NCBI RefSeq assembly: GCF_900109945.1
Contig: NZ_FOBX01000007.1
Location: 1-64,000, forward strand
Length of the DNA stretch: 64,000 bases
From: Bradyrhizobium sp. OK095
Lineage (GTDB): Bacteria > Pseudomonadota > Alphaproteobacteria > Rhizobiales > Xanthobacteraceae
Direction of reading: 5' to 3'
The notes under the pieces were generated by a model. That model did no database searches. It was given only the letters and a program-made list of their open reading frames with translations, and was not told where the DNA came from. The translations under genes were made by a program, and so were the position numbers. Positions within the stretch are counted from its first letter, which is position 1; each line of letters starts with the position of its first letter. Positions 26,556-35,421 of the stretch are shown here, one piece after another.

Positions 26556-27671
26556 TCAGGCGCTGCGGGCGAGCACGCCGGACAGATCGTCCCGCAGCCA
26601 ATGGGCAATCCGCGGCCAGGCCTGCGCGTGGGTCCGCGCGCCCATGAACAGGCCGAGATGGTTGCTCGGCTCGGAGGCCGCAGCCATGAAGGCCGGCGGC
26701 GTGCCGACAAGCCCTGATGTGGCGAGCGCCTGCGTCGCCGGCACCACATCGTCATCGAGCCCGGCCAGCAGGAAGATCGGCGCCTTGACGTCTTTCAGGT
26801 CAATCCGGCGGCCGAGCGCGATGAAGTTGCCGACGGCGATCCGGTTCTCCCGGAAAATCCAGTTGACGATCTCCAGATAATAAGTGCCGGGCAGATCGAG
26901 GGGCTCGACGTTCCATTGCTCGAAGCGCGCGAGCAGCGCCGCGCCCTCTTCGTTCGAGAGCTCCTTCTGCAAAGCGGCAGCGATATCCTCGCGGCTTGGC
27001 GTTTTCGACCAGACGCGTAGCATCTCTTTGCCGCTGACATTGCCGCCGCCGCGCGCCACGAGCTGGTCGTAGACCATGCCGGGAGCGTTGCGGGCGAGCC
27101 GCGCCATTGCCGAGTCGATCGATAAATCGACCGGCGCGCCCACCAGCACCAGCCGACGCACCTTGGCGGGAAAGCGAGCCGCGTAGAGCAGCGACAGCCA
27201 GCCGCCCTGGCACAGGCCGACGAGATCGACCTGCGCGCCGATCTCATCGATGGCGACGTTGAGATCGGACAGATAGCTGTCGATCGAGAGATAGCGCATG
27301 TCAGGCGAGGCGGAGCGCCAGTCGGTCAGGTAGACCCGGTCCACGCCGCCATTTTGCAGCGACTGCACCACGCTGTGCCCGGGCGCGAAGTCGGCGATCA
27401 AGGCCCGATGCAGCGCATAGGGCGCGCAGACCAGCGCCGGCTGGCCCGACCGCGCCCGTGAGCAATCGCGCAGGCGCATGGTCGCAAGCTCCAGCGCCAC
27501 CGTGCTCGGCGTCGTCCACGGCAGGCCACTGTCGCCGGGCTCGGGCGTCCCCCGCTCCATCCACCAGAAACAGGCATCCATGGCGAGCCGCGCCGCCGCA
27601 AATGGCCACAGCAGCGGCTCGTCAGCGACGTGATCCGCTTCGTCCAGCTGTCTGCCTGTCTTCTGCGCCAC
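26556..27671 (-). CDS. PhaC-like alpha/beta-hydrolase with Cys nucleophile
   Basis: A 371-residue hydrolase-fold protein. The nucleophile elbow is GLCQGG (Cys154), the lipase-like box with Cys used by polyhydroxyalkanoate synthases. Candidate partners are the Asp cluster 306-308 (LAGLDDDVVP) and His338 (SNHLG). DWRSASPDMRYLSIDSYL resembles the family's post-strand segment. Length and motifs are close to class III PhaC or PHA-depolymerase-like proteins, but it is smaller than class I PhaC. It sits 17 nt after pncA and 130 nt before nadE. The role is uncertain: a short PHA synthase or a thioesterase-like enzyme. Confidence 0.7.
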   Translation of the reverse strand: MAQKTGRQLDEADHVADEPLLWPFAAARLAMDACFWWMERGTPEPGDSGLPWTTPSTVALELATMRLRDCSRARSGQPALVCAPYALHRALIADFAPGHSVVQSLQNGGVDRVYLTDWRSASPDMRYLSIDSYLSDLNVAIDEIGAQVDLVGLCQGGWLSLLYAARFPAKVRRLVLVGAPVDLSIDSAMARLARNAPGMVYDQLVARGGGNVSGKEMLRVWSKTPSREDIAAALQKELSNEEGAALLARFEQWNVEPLDLPGTYYLEIVNWIFRENRIAVGNFIALGRRIDLKDVKAPIFLLAGLDDDVVPATQALATSGLVGTPPAFMAAASEPSNHLGLFMGARTHAQAWPRIAHWLRDDLSGVLARSA

Positions 27672-27688
27672 GGTCTATCTCGCACCTC

Positions 27689-28315
27689 TCACAAGAATGC
27701 CTCGAAGCTGATCACCGACATGCCGAGCTCGGCAAAACTGCGATGCGCGGCGGCCACCGATCCGTCGAGATCGATGCCGCGGCAGGCATCCTCGATCACC
27801 ACGATTTCGAACCCGGCCTTGCGGGCATCTTCCGCCGAGAAGCGGACACAGAAGTCGAGCGCGAGACCCGCGACGAAGACGGTCTTCAGCTCGCGCTCGC
27901 GCAAATAGCCGAGCAGGCCCGTCGGCGTCCGGTGGTCGTTCTCGAACAGCGCGGAATAGGAATCGATGCCGCGGCGAAAACCCTTGCGCACCACGAGGTT
28001 TGCCCTGGCGACATCGAGCCCTTCGTGGAATTCGGCGCCGGCCGTGCCCTGCACGCAATGCGTTGGCCAGAGCACCTGGGCGCCATAGTCCAGCTCGATG
28101 GTCTGGAACGGCTGCTTGCCCGGATGGTTCGGGGCGAAAGAGACGTGATCGCCCGGATGCCAGTCCTGGGTCAGCACCATATTGCTGAATTTTTGGGCGA
28201 TGCGGTTGATCGCGGGCACGACCTTCTCGCCGCCGGGCACCGCCAGCGCGCCGCCGGTGCAGAAGTCGTTCTGCACGTCGATCACCAGCAGCACGTCGCG
28301 GTCGGAAATCTTCAT
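27689..28315 (-). CDS. pncA: Nicotinamidase
   Basis: PncA (EC 3.5.1.19) hydrolyses nicotinamide to nicotinate, the first step of NAD salvage. The catalytic triad is visible as Asp13 (VIDVQNDF), Lys111 (VVRKG) and Cys156 (ALDFCV), and metal ligands as Asp51, His53 and His57 (DWHPGDHVSF). The 208-residue length is normal. It heads a minus-strand cluster ending with nadE and is divergent from glk. Confidence 0.93.
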   Translation of the reverse strand: MKISDRDVLLVIDVQNDFCTGGALAVPGGEKVVPAINRIAQKFSNMVLTQDWHPGDHVSFAPNHPGKQPFQTIELDYGAQVLWPTHCVQGTAGAEFHEGLDVARANLVVRKGFRRGIDSYSALFENDHRTPTGLLGYLRERELKTVFVAGLALDFCVRFSAEDARKAGFEIVVIEDACRGIDLDGSVAAAHRSFAELGMSVISFEAFL

Positions 28316-28583
28316 TGCAAGGCCCTGTTCAGCCGTCCGGCGCGACAGGCGCCGAAACGCTTCAGTCCATTGTCGATCTTCCCGCGATGCTTCGCAACAC
28401 CGACGACATGCGGCGATATCGCGCGAACGGCCATCGATCGTCAGGATGCAACGGTTTGGCTTCGTCCGTGTTGACTAGGGGCAATCAAGCGAGGATTCTC
28501 AGAGCCGTCCGCAAACTGCGGGTCGGATCAGGAGTGGAGGAAAGGTTCCCGAAGGCCGGCATGGCCGCGGCAGCCACAAGGTC

Positions 28584-29570
28584 ATGAGTATCGGCAAGAC
28601 AGGCAAAATTCTTCTCGCCGATATCGGCGGCACCAATGCGCGCTTTGCGTTAAGCCAAGGCGAATCGGACAGCGGCGACCAGCTCGGCCCCATCGACTAT
28701 GTGAAGGTCGCCGACTTCCCGACCGTCCGGGAAGCCATGGCCGACGTTCTCGCGCGCCGCGCCGATGGCGATCAGCCGAAAAGGGCCGTGCTGGCTGTCG
28801 CGGGTCCTGTGACCAACAACCGCTGCGTCATGACCAACAGCCCATGGGTCATCGACGGCAACGAGCTTCAGCCGGCGCTCGGCTTCGACAGCGTCCATGT
28901 GCTCAATGATTTCGAGGTGGTGGCTTGGTCCCTGCCCGCCCTGGAGCCCGCCGATCTGATCCCGCTCGGCGGTCAGGATGGCCTCCCCGGCGAACCGCTG
29001 CTGGTGGTTGGACCCGGAACCGGCTTTGGCGTCTCCTGCCTGGTCGAGCGCCATGGCGCGCGGCTCGCCGTCGTCACCGAAGCGGGACACGCGACGCTGC
29101 CGGCGGAGAACGAGCGCGAAGAGCGCGTGATCGCATGTTTGCGCAAGCGCTTCGGCCATGTCTCCATCGAGCGCGGCGCACTGTCCGGCTCCGGCCTGCA
29201 AAGCCTCTACGAAGCGCTGGCCGAGGTCGACGGCGCCGAGGTGCCGCACCGCGACGCGGCCGCCATCACCAAGGCGGCGCTGGACGGCAGTTGTGCGCAC
29301 AGCCGCGCAACGCTCGATATGTTCTGCGCCGTCCTCGGCTCCGTCGCGGGCAATCTCGCGGTGACCTTCGGCGCCCGCGGCGGCGTCTACATCGCCGGCG
29401 GGATCGTGCCGCGCTTCCCCGAGTTCCTTGCAGCCTCGGCCTTTCGCGCGCGCTTCGAAGCCAAGGGACGCTTCCAGGACTATTTGCGCAACATCCCGAC
29501 CCGGCTGGTCACCAAGCCCGATGCGAGCTTCGTCGGCCTGAAGATGTTCGCCGACCACAATCCGGATTGA
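28584..29570 (+). CDS. glk: Glucokinase
   Basis: A bacterial-type glucokinase (EC 2.7.1.2) of 328 residues. The phosphate-1 motif LLADIGGTNARFAL, the catalytic VLNDFEVVAWSLP and the adenosine-site GGVYIAGGIVPRF are present, with AVAGPV and GPGTGFGVS between. It phosphorylates glucose with ATP in the cytoplasm. AAGG lies about 6 nt before the ATG. It is apparently transcribed alone from the 268-nt region shared with pncA. Confidence 0.95.
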   Translation: MSIGKTGKILLADIGGTNARFALSQGESDSGDQLGPIDYVKVADFPTVREAMADVLARRADGDQPKRAVLAVAGPVTNNRCVMTNSPWVIDGNELQPALGFDSVHVLNDFEVVAWSLPALEPADLIPLGGQDGLPGEPLLVVGPGTGFGVSCLVERHGARLAVVTEAGHATLPAENEREERVIACLRKRFGHVSIERGALSGSGLQSLYEALAEVDGAEVPHRDAAAITKAALDGSCAHSRATLDMFCAVLGSVAGNLAVTFGARGGVYIAGGIVPRFPEFLAASAFRARFEAKGRFQDYLRNIPTRLVTKPDASFVGLKMFADHNPD

Positions 29571-29718
29571 GGCGCGGCCGGCTCTGACGTCGTCCGGTCC
29601 GTTAACTATGCACAGCTGATTGCACCGAAGGCGGGGTTCCACGCAGGATCGTGCTTGCCCGACTGTTTCCGTTGGGAAACAATTCGCTCAGTGTGTGGCG
29701 TAGTTGCGGGGGCGTGGC

Positions 29719-29922
29719 ATGCGTAAGCAGGATCTGGGTTTCGACTATCACCGCTATCACCGTCTGCTGCTCGAGGCGGACGACGAGGACAAGCGGCAGG
29801 CGCTGATCGAGCTCTTGATCGAGGAAAAGGCGCGTGACCGGCTGGCCGCGCAGCGCGCCTCGGATCGCGCCGCCATGACGGCGCACACAATCGCTAACGT
29901 GCTGAAGAACGGCCGCAACTGA
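29719..29922 (+). CDS. Small charged helical protein
   Basis: A 67-residue protein (MRKQDLGFDYHRYHRLLLEA then acidic and basic helix, ending NVLKNGRN). A G-run lies before the ATG; a TTG 15 nt upstream is a less likely start. There is no signal or membrane segment. Codon use matches the neighbours, and the regular heptad-like spacing suggests a coiled helix. The function is unknown. Confidence 0.5.
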   Translation: MRKQDLGFDYHRYHRLLLEADDEDKRQALIELLIEEKARDRLAAQRASDRAAMTAHTIANVLKNGRN

Positions 29923-30063
29923 GACTTGCGGGACCGCCCATCACTCGCGGCGAACACGCAAGCGATTGCGATTGCGTTAACGATCCCTCGAAAGCTCGCG
30001 TCAAACTTTTTGCTCTAAAAGTTCCCTCACCTGATGCAATTCAGGATCAACACAAAGGGGGGA

Positions 30064-30225
30064 ATGAACATGAGCATGATTTCGCTCGCCGCGATGCCGG
30101 CTGCCGTCGAAACGCGTTTTGCCGATTCTGCCTTCAAGACCATCGTGCTGTTCTGCTGCGTGGGCCTGGTCGCCTCGTTCGGCCTGATGGCGCGCGGCAT
30201 CGATCTCAGCGCCGGCCTGATCTGA
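30064..30225 (+). CDS. Small single-span membrane protein
   Basis: A 53-residue protein with one transmembrane helix (FKTIVLFCCVGLVASFGLMA). A strong ribosome site, AAAGGGGGGA, directly precedes the ATG at 30064, and an intrinsic terminator follows 25 nt after the stop. Together they make an independent small transcription unit. The function is unknown. Confidence 0.65.
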   Translation: MNMSMISLAAMPAAVETRFADSAFKTIVLFCCVGLVASFGLMARGIDLSAGLI

Positions 30226-30250
30226 GACCGCATCAAGTTCTTCCGTGAAG

Positions 30251-30277
30251 TGGCCGCCCCGAACGGGCGGCCATTTT
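30251..30277 (+). terminator. Intrinsic terminator of the small membrane protein gene
   Basis: A 9-bp stem (TGGCCGCCC / GGGCGGCCA) with a 5-nt loop, followed by TTTT. It lies between two convergent genes and may also serve the response regulator in reverse. Confidence 0.85.
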
Positions 30278-30306
30278 CGTTGATAATGTCAGCGTTGCGC
30301 CGTCGC

Positions 30307-30684
30307 TCAGTGAGGCACCTTGGCGATCGCGTCCGGAAACAGCGTGTCGATCATTGCCTTGAGCTGATCGAGGGAAATCGGCTTGCGCAGGATCGGCCTG
30401 CGGCGGAGCAAGGACGGCAGCAGCTCCGGCCCGTAGCCGGTGGCGAACAGGAACGGCTTGCCGCGGCGCTCGATCAGGTCAGCGACGGGATCGACGTAAA
30501 GTCCCTTCAGATTGATGTCGAGGATGGCGAAATCATATTGCGCGGTCATCGCAAAGGCGCTCGCGTCCCGAACATTGTCCGCTTCCGCGGCGACGTGGTG
30601 GCCGAGCTCTTCCACCATGTCCGCCATCATCATCCGGATCAAGGCTTCGTCTTCGACCAGGAAAACGGAGAGTCTGTCCGCCAT
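30307..30684 (-). CDS. Single-domain response regulator (CheY-like)
   Basis: A 125-residue receiver domain: acidic pair Glu11/Asp12 (VEDEALI), phosphoacceptor Asp56 (FAILDINL), switch Thr in FATGYG, and the conserved Lys in LRKPIS. No output domain is present, so it acts through protein contacts, perhaps with an unlinked histidine kinase. It stands alone and converges on the small membrane protein gene. Confidence 0.85.
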   Translation of the reverse strand: MADRLSVFLVEDEALIRMMMADMVEELGHHVAAEADNVRDASAFAMTAQYDFAILDINLKGLYVDPVADLIERRGKPFLFATGYGPELLPSLLRRRPILRKPISLDQLKAMIDTLFPDAIAKVPH

Positions 30685-30795
30685 ATCAACCCCGCAATCA
30701 GCGTACGAAGCTAATCATACCCCAATTGCGGAGAGGATTCACGAATTCGTGGCGGGCGCCGTTAATTCAGGCGTCCGCCATCCGATTCAACTTGA

Positions 30796-31599
30796 TCAAT
30801 CCAATCCGCGCTCGTGGCTGAGGCGCACCATCTCCTGGACGAAGACCTGCTTCTGCTTGTCATCGAGGCTCGAATAAAGCGGCTCGGCGGCGTCGGCGAC
30901 ATTGCGCTGGTCGGCGGCGCGGTCGATCAGGAATTGCGATTCGTTGCGCATCTGCTCGATGATGTCATCAGGCGGATCCCGCTTGGCGCGGGTAACCCGC
31001 AGGTTGAGCCGCTCTGCACCATTGTGCCCCAAGTAGTGCATAGCGCTCGAGAAGCCGAACCAGTGCTTCTCCTGATCGGGCGTCAGGTTCAACTCCGTCT
31101 TGATCCGCTCGATATAGGAATCGCTGTTGGCAACGATCTGCTCTGCGGTCTGTTGCGGCGCGCCGGCCTGGGTGAGGACGGGGACGTCCTTGTTCTCCTG
31201 CGGCGCATTCTTGGCTTCCTTGCTCGCCTTGGCGCCCTTGCCCGCCTTTGCGTTCTCCTTGGCACTCTTGGTATCCTTGTCCTTGCCAGCGCCCGGCTGC
31301 TTGGAATCCTTGCTGGCGTCCTTGCTCGCATCTTTGGCGGCCGGCGCCGGCTGGCTGCCGCTGTTGTTGTTGACGCCGAGCACGCCGGTGAAGACACCGA
31401 CCACGCCGCCGATTGCGCCGCCCAGCACGCCGCCGACGGGCCCGGCCGCCTTGTTCCCGGCTGCGGCGCCATCCTGAACGCCCTTGACGAGGCCCTGAGC
31501 ATGCGCGACCGCGGCTGCGCCGAGCAGCAATCCCACCACGGAGCCCAGCGCGATCCATCGCCGCAGGTGAAGCCGCGCGGGCGGCGCCGGGTTGATCAT
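30796..31599 (-). CDS. LTXXQ-motif (Spy/CpxP-like) exported protein with Gly-rich and Lys/Ala-rich linkers
   Basis: A 267-residue protein. The start at 31599 has GGAG about 6 nt upstream. A signal peptide (WIALGSVVGLLLGAAAVAHA) is followed by a Gly/Val segment (GGVLGGAIGGVVGVFTG) that could insert into or coat a membrane. A long Lys/Ala/Asp linker and a C-terminal helical domain with LTPDQEKHW, the LTXXQ motif of Spy/CpxP-type periplasmic proteins, come next. It may be an envelope stress or scaffold protein; the partner is unknown. Confidence 0.65.
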   Translation of the reverse strand: MINPAPPARLHLRRWIALGSVVGLLLGAAAVAHAQGLVKGVQDGAAAGNKAAGPVGGVLGGAIGGVVGVFTGVLGVNNNSGSQPAPAAKDASKDASKDSKQPGAGKDKDTKSAKENAKAGKGAKASKEAKNAPQENKDVPVLTQAGAPQQTAEQIVANSDSYIERIKTELNLTPDQEKHWFGFSSAMHYLGHNGAERLNLRVTRAKRDPPDDIIEQMRNESQFLIDRAADQRNVADAAEPLYSSLDDKQKQVFVQEMVRLSHERGLD

Positions 31600-32087
31600 T
31601 CTGGTCTCCATCATCGATCTGATTGGCCTGTCGGGGTGGGAGCCACCCGTCGGTTGCAACTCTATCGTTTCCGCCACTCCGAGGTCCAGACGCAGTCAAT
31701 CGCTGTCCACGCCCGAAAAGTCTTTCGCGCGAAGCGGTTATGCAGGCTTATTCGAAACTGCGGCGTAATTGCGCACGGATCGTTCCAGGCCGGCCCGCGC
31801 GAAGTGTGCGTCGCAAAAGAAGAACGCGCGGTTCATCTCCGGCGCGCGACGCGCGAGGCCCTCCGCGGTCTCAGGCACAACGTTAGTTCTAGACGATAGC
31901 CATTCGGATTTCTCGACAGACGCAATCAATCATGATCTGATCGCGCTACCAATTTGCCGCGCCTCGCGTGATTTGCCGCCGGGGCGACGGTGCCAAAAAG
32001 AAACTCCGAACGACAAAATCAAAAACAAGAACTCCGAAATGCCAGAGGAAACGCCAGAACAATAAAACACCCAAGCGAGGAAACGAG
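31600..32087. other. Non-coding interval upstream of the sugar ABC operon
   Basis: This interval separates two divergent units. A 63-residue minus-strand frame (31738-31929) has no ribosome site or recognisable features and I do not call it. Promoters for both sides must lie here. No clear operator was found. Confidence 0.4.
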
Positions 32088-33428
32088 ATGTCACGCAAGA
32101 CACTGACGCGACGTCAATTTGTGGCTGCCACTGCAATGTCCTCCACGGCGCTGATCGCGGCGCCCTATGTCCGAGGCGCCTACGCCGCCGGCAAACTCTC
32201 GATCGGCTTCTGGGACCACTGGGTGCCCGGCGCCAACGATGCCTCCACCGCCCTCGTCAAGGAATGGGGCGAGAAGGAGAAGGTCGAGGTTTCGATCGAC
32301 TACATCACCAGCAACAACAAGAAGATCGAGCTCACCGCGGCGGCCGAAGCCCAGGCCAAGTCCGGTCACGACATTCTTCAGATGCCGAGCTGGTGGCCGC
32401 ATGCCTATTCGGAGAATCTCGAGCCGCTCAACGACGTCATGGAGCCGCTCATCAAGCAGAACGGCGAAGTGAACGGCACCGTCAAATATCTCGGACAGTC
32501 GGGTGGCAAATGGCTCGCGGTGCCGGCAACGCCGGGCAGCCAGATCAAGGGCCCCTGCTCGCGCATCGATTTGATGAAGAAGCACGCGGGCATCGACGTT
32601 CAGGAAATGTATCCAGCAGGCGCGCCGCCGAAGGCGGACAACTGGACGTTGGAGACGTTCCTGAAGGCGGCGGAAGCCTGCCACAAGGCCGGCTTCCCCT
32701 TCGGCATCGGGCTCGGCGAGACCACCGACAGCGTCGACACGGCGGGCGCGATTTTCCAGTCATTCGGCGCCGAACTCGTCAATGCCAAGGGCGACGTCAC
32801 CGTCAAGACCGACGAGGTGCGGCAGGCGCTCGAATTCTACAAGAGGCTGATCGCCGTGCTGCCGACCGATGCGCCGTCCTGGGACGACGCCTCCAACAAC
32901 AAATGGCTGATCTCGGGCCGTGGCGCGATGATCATGAACCCACCGAGCGCCTGGGCCGTCGCCAAGCGCGACGCACCGCAGGTCGCCGAGCAATGCTGGA
33001 CGCACGGCTTCCCCTCCGGTCCGAAAGGACGTTTTGCGCCCTTCCTGCCCTACTTCTGGGGCGTCTGGGCCTTTGGCAAGAACAAGGAAGCGGCCAAGAG
33101 CTTGCTCGTTCACCTGTCCTCGCCAGCGGCGATCGAGAAGTTCGTCGCGGCGAGCGGCGGCTACGATCTCCCGGCCTACGCGAACATGACGAAGTTCAAG
33201 ACCTGGGCCGAGGAAGGGCCGCCGAAGGGCACGCTCTTCCACTATCCGGACCCCTACAAGCAGCAGACGATGTCGATCGCCGCGTCACCAGCACCGCCCA
33301 AGATCGCGCAGCAGATCTATTTCCAGGCGACGCTGACCAAGATGGCGTTGCGCTTCGCGCAAGGAGAAAAGCTGGACACGGCGCTCGCCTGGGCCGAGGG
33401 CGAGTGCGAGGGCTTCATGCGGACCTGA
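32088..33428 (+). CDS. Sugar ABC transporter substrate-binding protein (family 1, Tat-exported)
   Basis: A 446-residue periplasmic binding protein. The twin-arginine signal LTRRQFVAATAMSSTALIAA ends at AYA. The mature part (IGFWDHWVPGANDASTALVK..., SGRGAMIMNPPSAWAVAKRD, SPAAIEKFVAASGGYDLPAY) has the fold pattern of extracellular solute-binding family 1. The start at 32088 has AGGA 8-9 nt upstream. It heads an operon with two permeases, a MalK-type ATPase and a hydroxyacid dehydrogenase. The ligand is unknown. Confidence 0.88.
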   Translation: MSRKTLTRRQFVAATAMSSTALIAAPYVRGAYAAGKLSIGFWDHWVPGANDASTALVKEWGEKEKVEVSIDYITSNNKKIELTAAAEAQAKSGHDILQMPSWWPHAYSENLEPLNDVMEPLIKQNGEVNGTVKYLGQSGGKWLAVPATPGSQIKGPCSRIDLMKKHAGIDVQEMYPAGAPPKADNWTLETFLKAAEACHKAGFPFGIGLGETTDSVDTAGAIFQSFGAELVNAKGDVTVKTDEVRQALEFYKRLIAVLPTDAPSWDDASNNKWLISGRGAMIMNPPSAWAVAKRDAPQVAEQCWTHGFPSGPKGRFAPFLPYFWGVWAFGKNKEAAKSLLVHLSSPAAIEKFVAASGGYDLPAYANMTKFKTWAEEGPPKGTLFHYPDPYKQQTMSIAASPAPPKIAQQIYFQATLTKMALRFAQGEKLDTALAWAEGECEGFMRT

Positions 33429-33565
33429 GCCGGGTGTGTGCCATGGCGGTTCATGCCCTCTCGCATGAGCCGCCGAGGCATCCCTCGATCGATCCGCATG
33501 CCGAATGAAGCCGAGCGCTGTACCGGCTTCGCCGTTCTACAAGTCCCTGCAAAAAGGCTCACGCC

Positions 33566-34504
33566 ATGGCCGATATCGTCGTCGAGCAAGGTCGTCTCGT
33601 CCGTGCTGCGAGCCCGCGCAAGCGGGCCAGCCTCCAGAATGTGCTCGGGCGCAAATCGACCGTGGCGTTCTTCCTGACGCTGCCGCTGATCCTGCTGATC
33701 GTGCTGCTGGTGCTCTATCCCGCCTTCTATTCGGTCTATTTGGCGACGCTGAACAAGGCGATGACGAAATTCGTCGGCCTCGGCAATTTCACCTTCCTGT
33801 TCAAGCGCGAGACGTTCTGGATGGTGGTGAGGCAGTCCTGCATTTTTGCGATTACCGCCGTGGTCTTCAAGGCGCTGATCGGCTTCATCGTCGCGCATTT
33901 CGTCCACAACATTCCGGGCAAAAAGCAACGCAAATGGCGCGGCATGCTGCTGGTGCCCTGGGTGATCCCGCCGGCGATGAGCACGCTGGCCTGGCTGTGG
34001 TTGTTCGATCCCTCCTATAGCGCCTTCAACTACACGCTCTCCTTCTTCGGTGTCGGTCCGATCCCGTGGCTCGGTGACACCTTCTGGGCGCGCTTCTCCG
34101 TCATCCTGGTCAACGTCTGGTACGGCGCGCCATTCTTCCTGATCATGTATCTGGCCGCGCTGAAATCCGTCCCCGATCAGCTCTATGAGGCGGCGTCGAT
34201 CGACGGCGCCAATTGGTGGCAGAAGATCTGGCACATCACGCTGCCGATGATGCGCAACATCATCGCGATCACCACGCTGTTCTCGTTGATCGTGACTTTC
34301 GCCAATTTCGACATTGTGCGCATCCTCACCTCCGGCGGCCCGCTCGATCGGACCCATCTGTTCGCCACCTGGGCGTTCCAGGTCGGCATCCAGAGCAGCG
34401 ACATCCCGCTCGGCGCCTGCGTCTCGCTGTTCATGGTGCCGATCCTCGCCGTCGCCGCGATCTTCATCCTGCGCGATGTCAACAAACGTGGGAACGAAGC
34501 CTGA
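33566..34504 (+). CDS. Sugar ABC transporter permease (MalF/UgpA-like)
   Basis: A 312-residue permease with six predicted helices, first at STVAFFLTLPLILLIVLLVL. The EAA loop reads YEAASIDGANWWQKIWHITLP. AAGG precedes the start. Its stop shares a base with the start of the second permease (TGATG). Confidence 0.88.
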   Translation: MADIVVEQGRLVRAASPRKRASLQNVLGRKSTVAFFLTLPLILLIVLLVLYPAFYSVYLATLNKAMTKFVGLGNFTFLFKRETFWMVVRQSCIFAITAVVFKALIGFIVAHFVHNIPGKKQRKWRGMLLVPWVIPPAMSTLAWLWLFDPSYSAFNYTLSFFGVGPIPWLGDTFWARFSVILVNVWYGAPFFLIMYLAALKSVPDQLYEAASIDGANWWQKIWHITLPMMRNIIAITTLFSLIVTFANFDIVRILTSGGPLDRTHLFATWAFQVGIQSSDIPLGACVSLFMVPILAVAAIFILRDVNKRGNEA

Positions 34505-35415
34505 TGAGCACGCTCGCAATCGACAAGGCGGGACCGACGCGCAAGGTCAAACTCAGCAGCATGAGCCGGGACCGGACATGGGCGCTGCGCTGGTCCTACT
34601 TCTTCCTGGTGCTGTTCGCGATCTTCTTCCTGACGCCGCCTGCCTACATGCTGATCACATCTCTCAAGAGCAGCGCGGAGATTTCGGCGGCGACCAATCC
34701 GTGGTGGGTGTTTCATCCCACTCTGTCGAACTATGTCGAGCTGCTGACCTCGAACCAGTTCCTGCGTTTCTTCTGGAACTCGTCGATGATCTCGATCATC
34801 GTCGTGATCGTGACGATGCTGATCAGCATCCCCGCGGCGTTCGCACTGGCGCGGATGAAGTTCTGGGGCTCTGCCACGCTCGCGACCGGCGTCTTTCTCA
34901 CCTACCTGGTCCCGGACAGCCTCCTGTTCATTCCGCTGTTCAAGATGCTCGCGGTGATCCAGGAGTTCACCGGCGTCACCCTGCTCAACCGATGGTACGT
35001 GCTGGTGTTCATCTATCCGACGCTGACCGTGCCGTTCTGCACCTGGATCATGATCGGCTATTTCGCCTCGATCCCGAAGGAGCTCGATGAAGCCGCCATC
35101 ATCGACGGCGCCTCATGGCTTCAGACCCTGACGCGAATCTTCATTCCCGTGGCGCTGCCGGGGCTGATCGCCGCGACCATCTTCGCCTTCACGGTGTCCT
35201 GGGCCCAATTTCTTTATCCGCTGGTGTTCACGACATCCATCGATCAGCTGGTGCTGCCGGTCGGCATCACCACCACCCTGATCAAGGGCGACGTCTTCAA
35301 CTGGGGGCAGATCATGACCGGCGCGCTGCTCGGCGCGGCCCCGCCGCTGGTCATCTACGCCTTCCTGATGGACTACTACATTGCCGGCCTCACCGCCGGC
35401 GCGACAAAGGGTTGA
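34504..35415 (+). CDS. Sugar ABC transporter permease (MalG/UgpE-like)
   Basis: A 303-residue permease starting at the TGATG overlap; a longer frame from 34213 is not supported. Helices include WSYFFLVLFAIFFLTPPAYM and the EAA loop is DEAAIIDGASWLQTLTRIFIP. It forms the heterodimeric channel with the upstream permease and is followed 6 nt later by the ATPase. Confidence 0.88.
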   Translation: MSTLAIDKAGPTRKVKLSSMSRDRTWALRWSYFFLVLFAIFFLTPPAYMLITSLKSSAEISAATNPWWVFHPTLSNYVELLTSNQFLRFFWNSSMISIIVVIVTMLISIPAAFALARMKFWGSATLATGVFLTYLVPDSLLFIPLFKMLAVIQEFTGVTLLNRWYVLVFIYPTLTVPFCTWIMIGYFASIPKELDEAAIIDGASWLQTLTRIFIPVALPGLIAATIFAFTVSWAQFLYPLVFTTSIDQLVLPVGITTTLIKGDVFNWGQIMTGALLGAAPPLVIYAFLMDYYIAGLTAGATKG

Positions 35416-35421
35416 TGTCTC

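Noticed and set aside
28650..29642. A 330-codon minus-strand frame opposite glk
   Set aside because: Antisense shadow of the glucokinase gene, without motifs or ribosome site.
31738..31929. A 63-codon minus-strand frame upstream of the sugar ABC operon
   Set aside because: No ribosome site, no features, and it lies in an otherwise non-coding interval.
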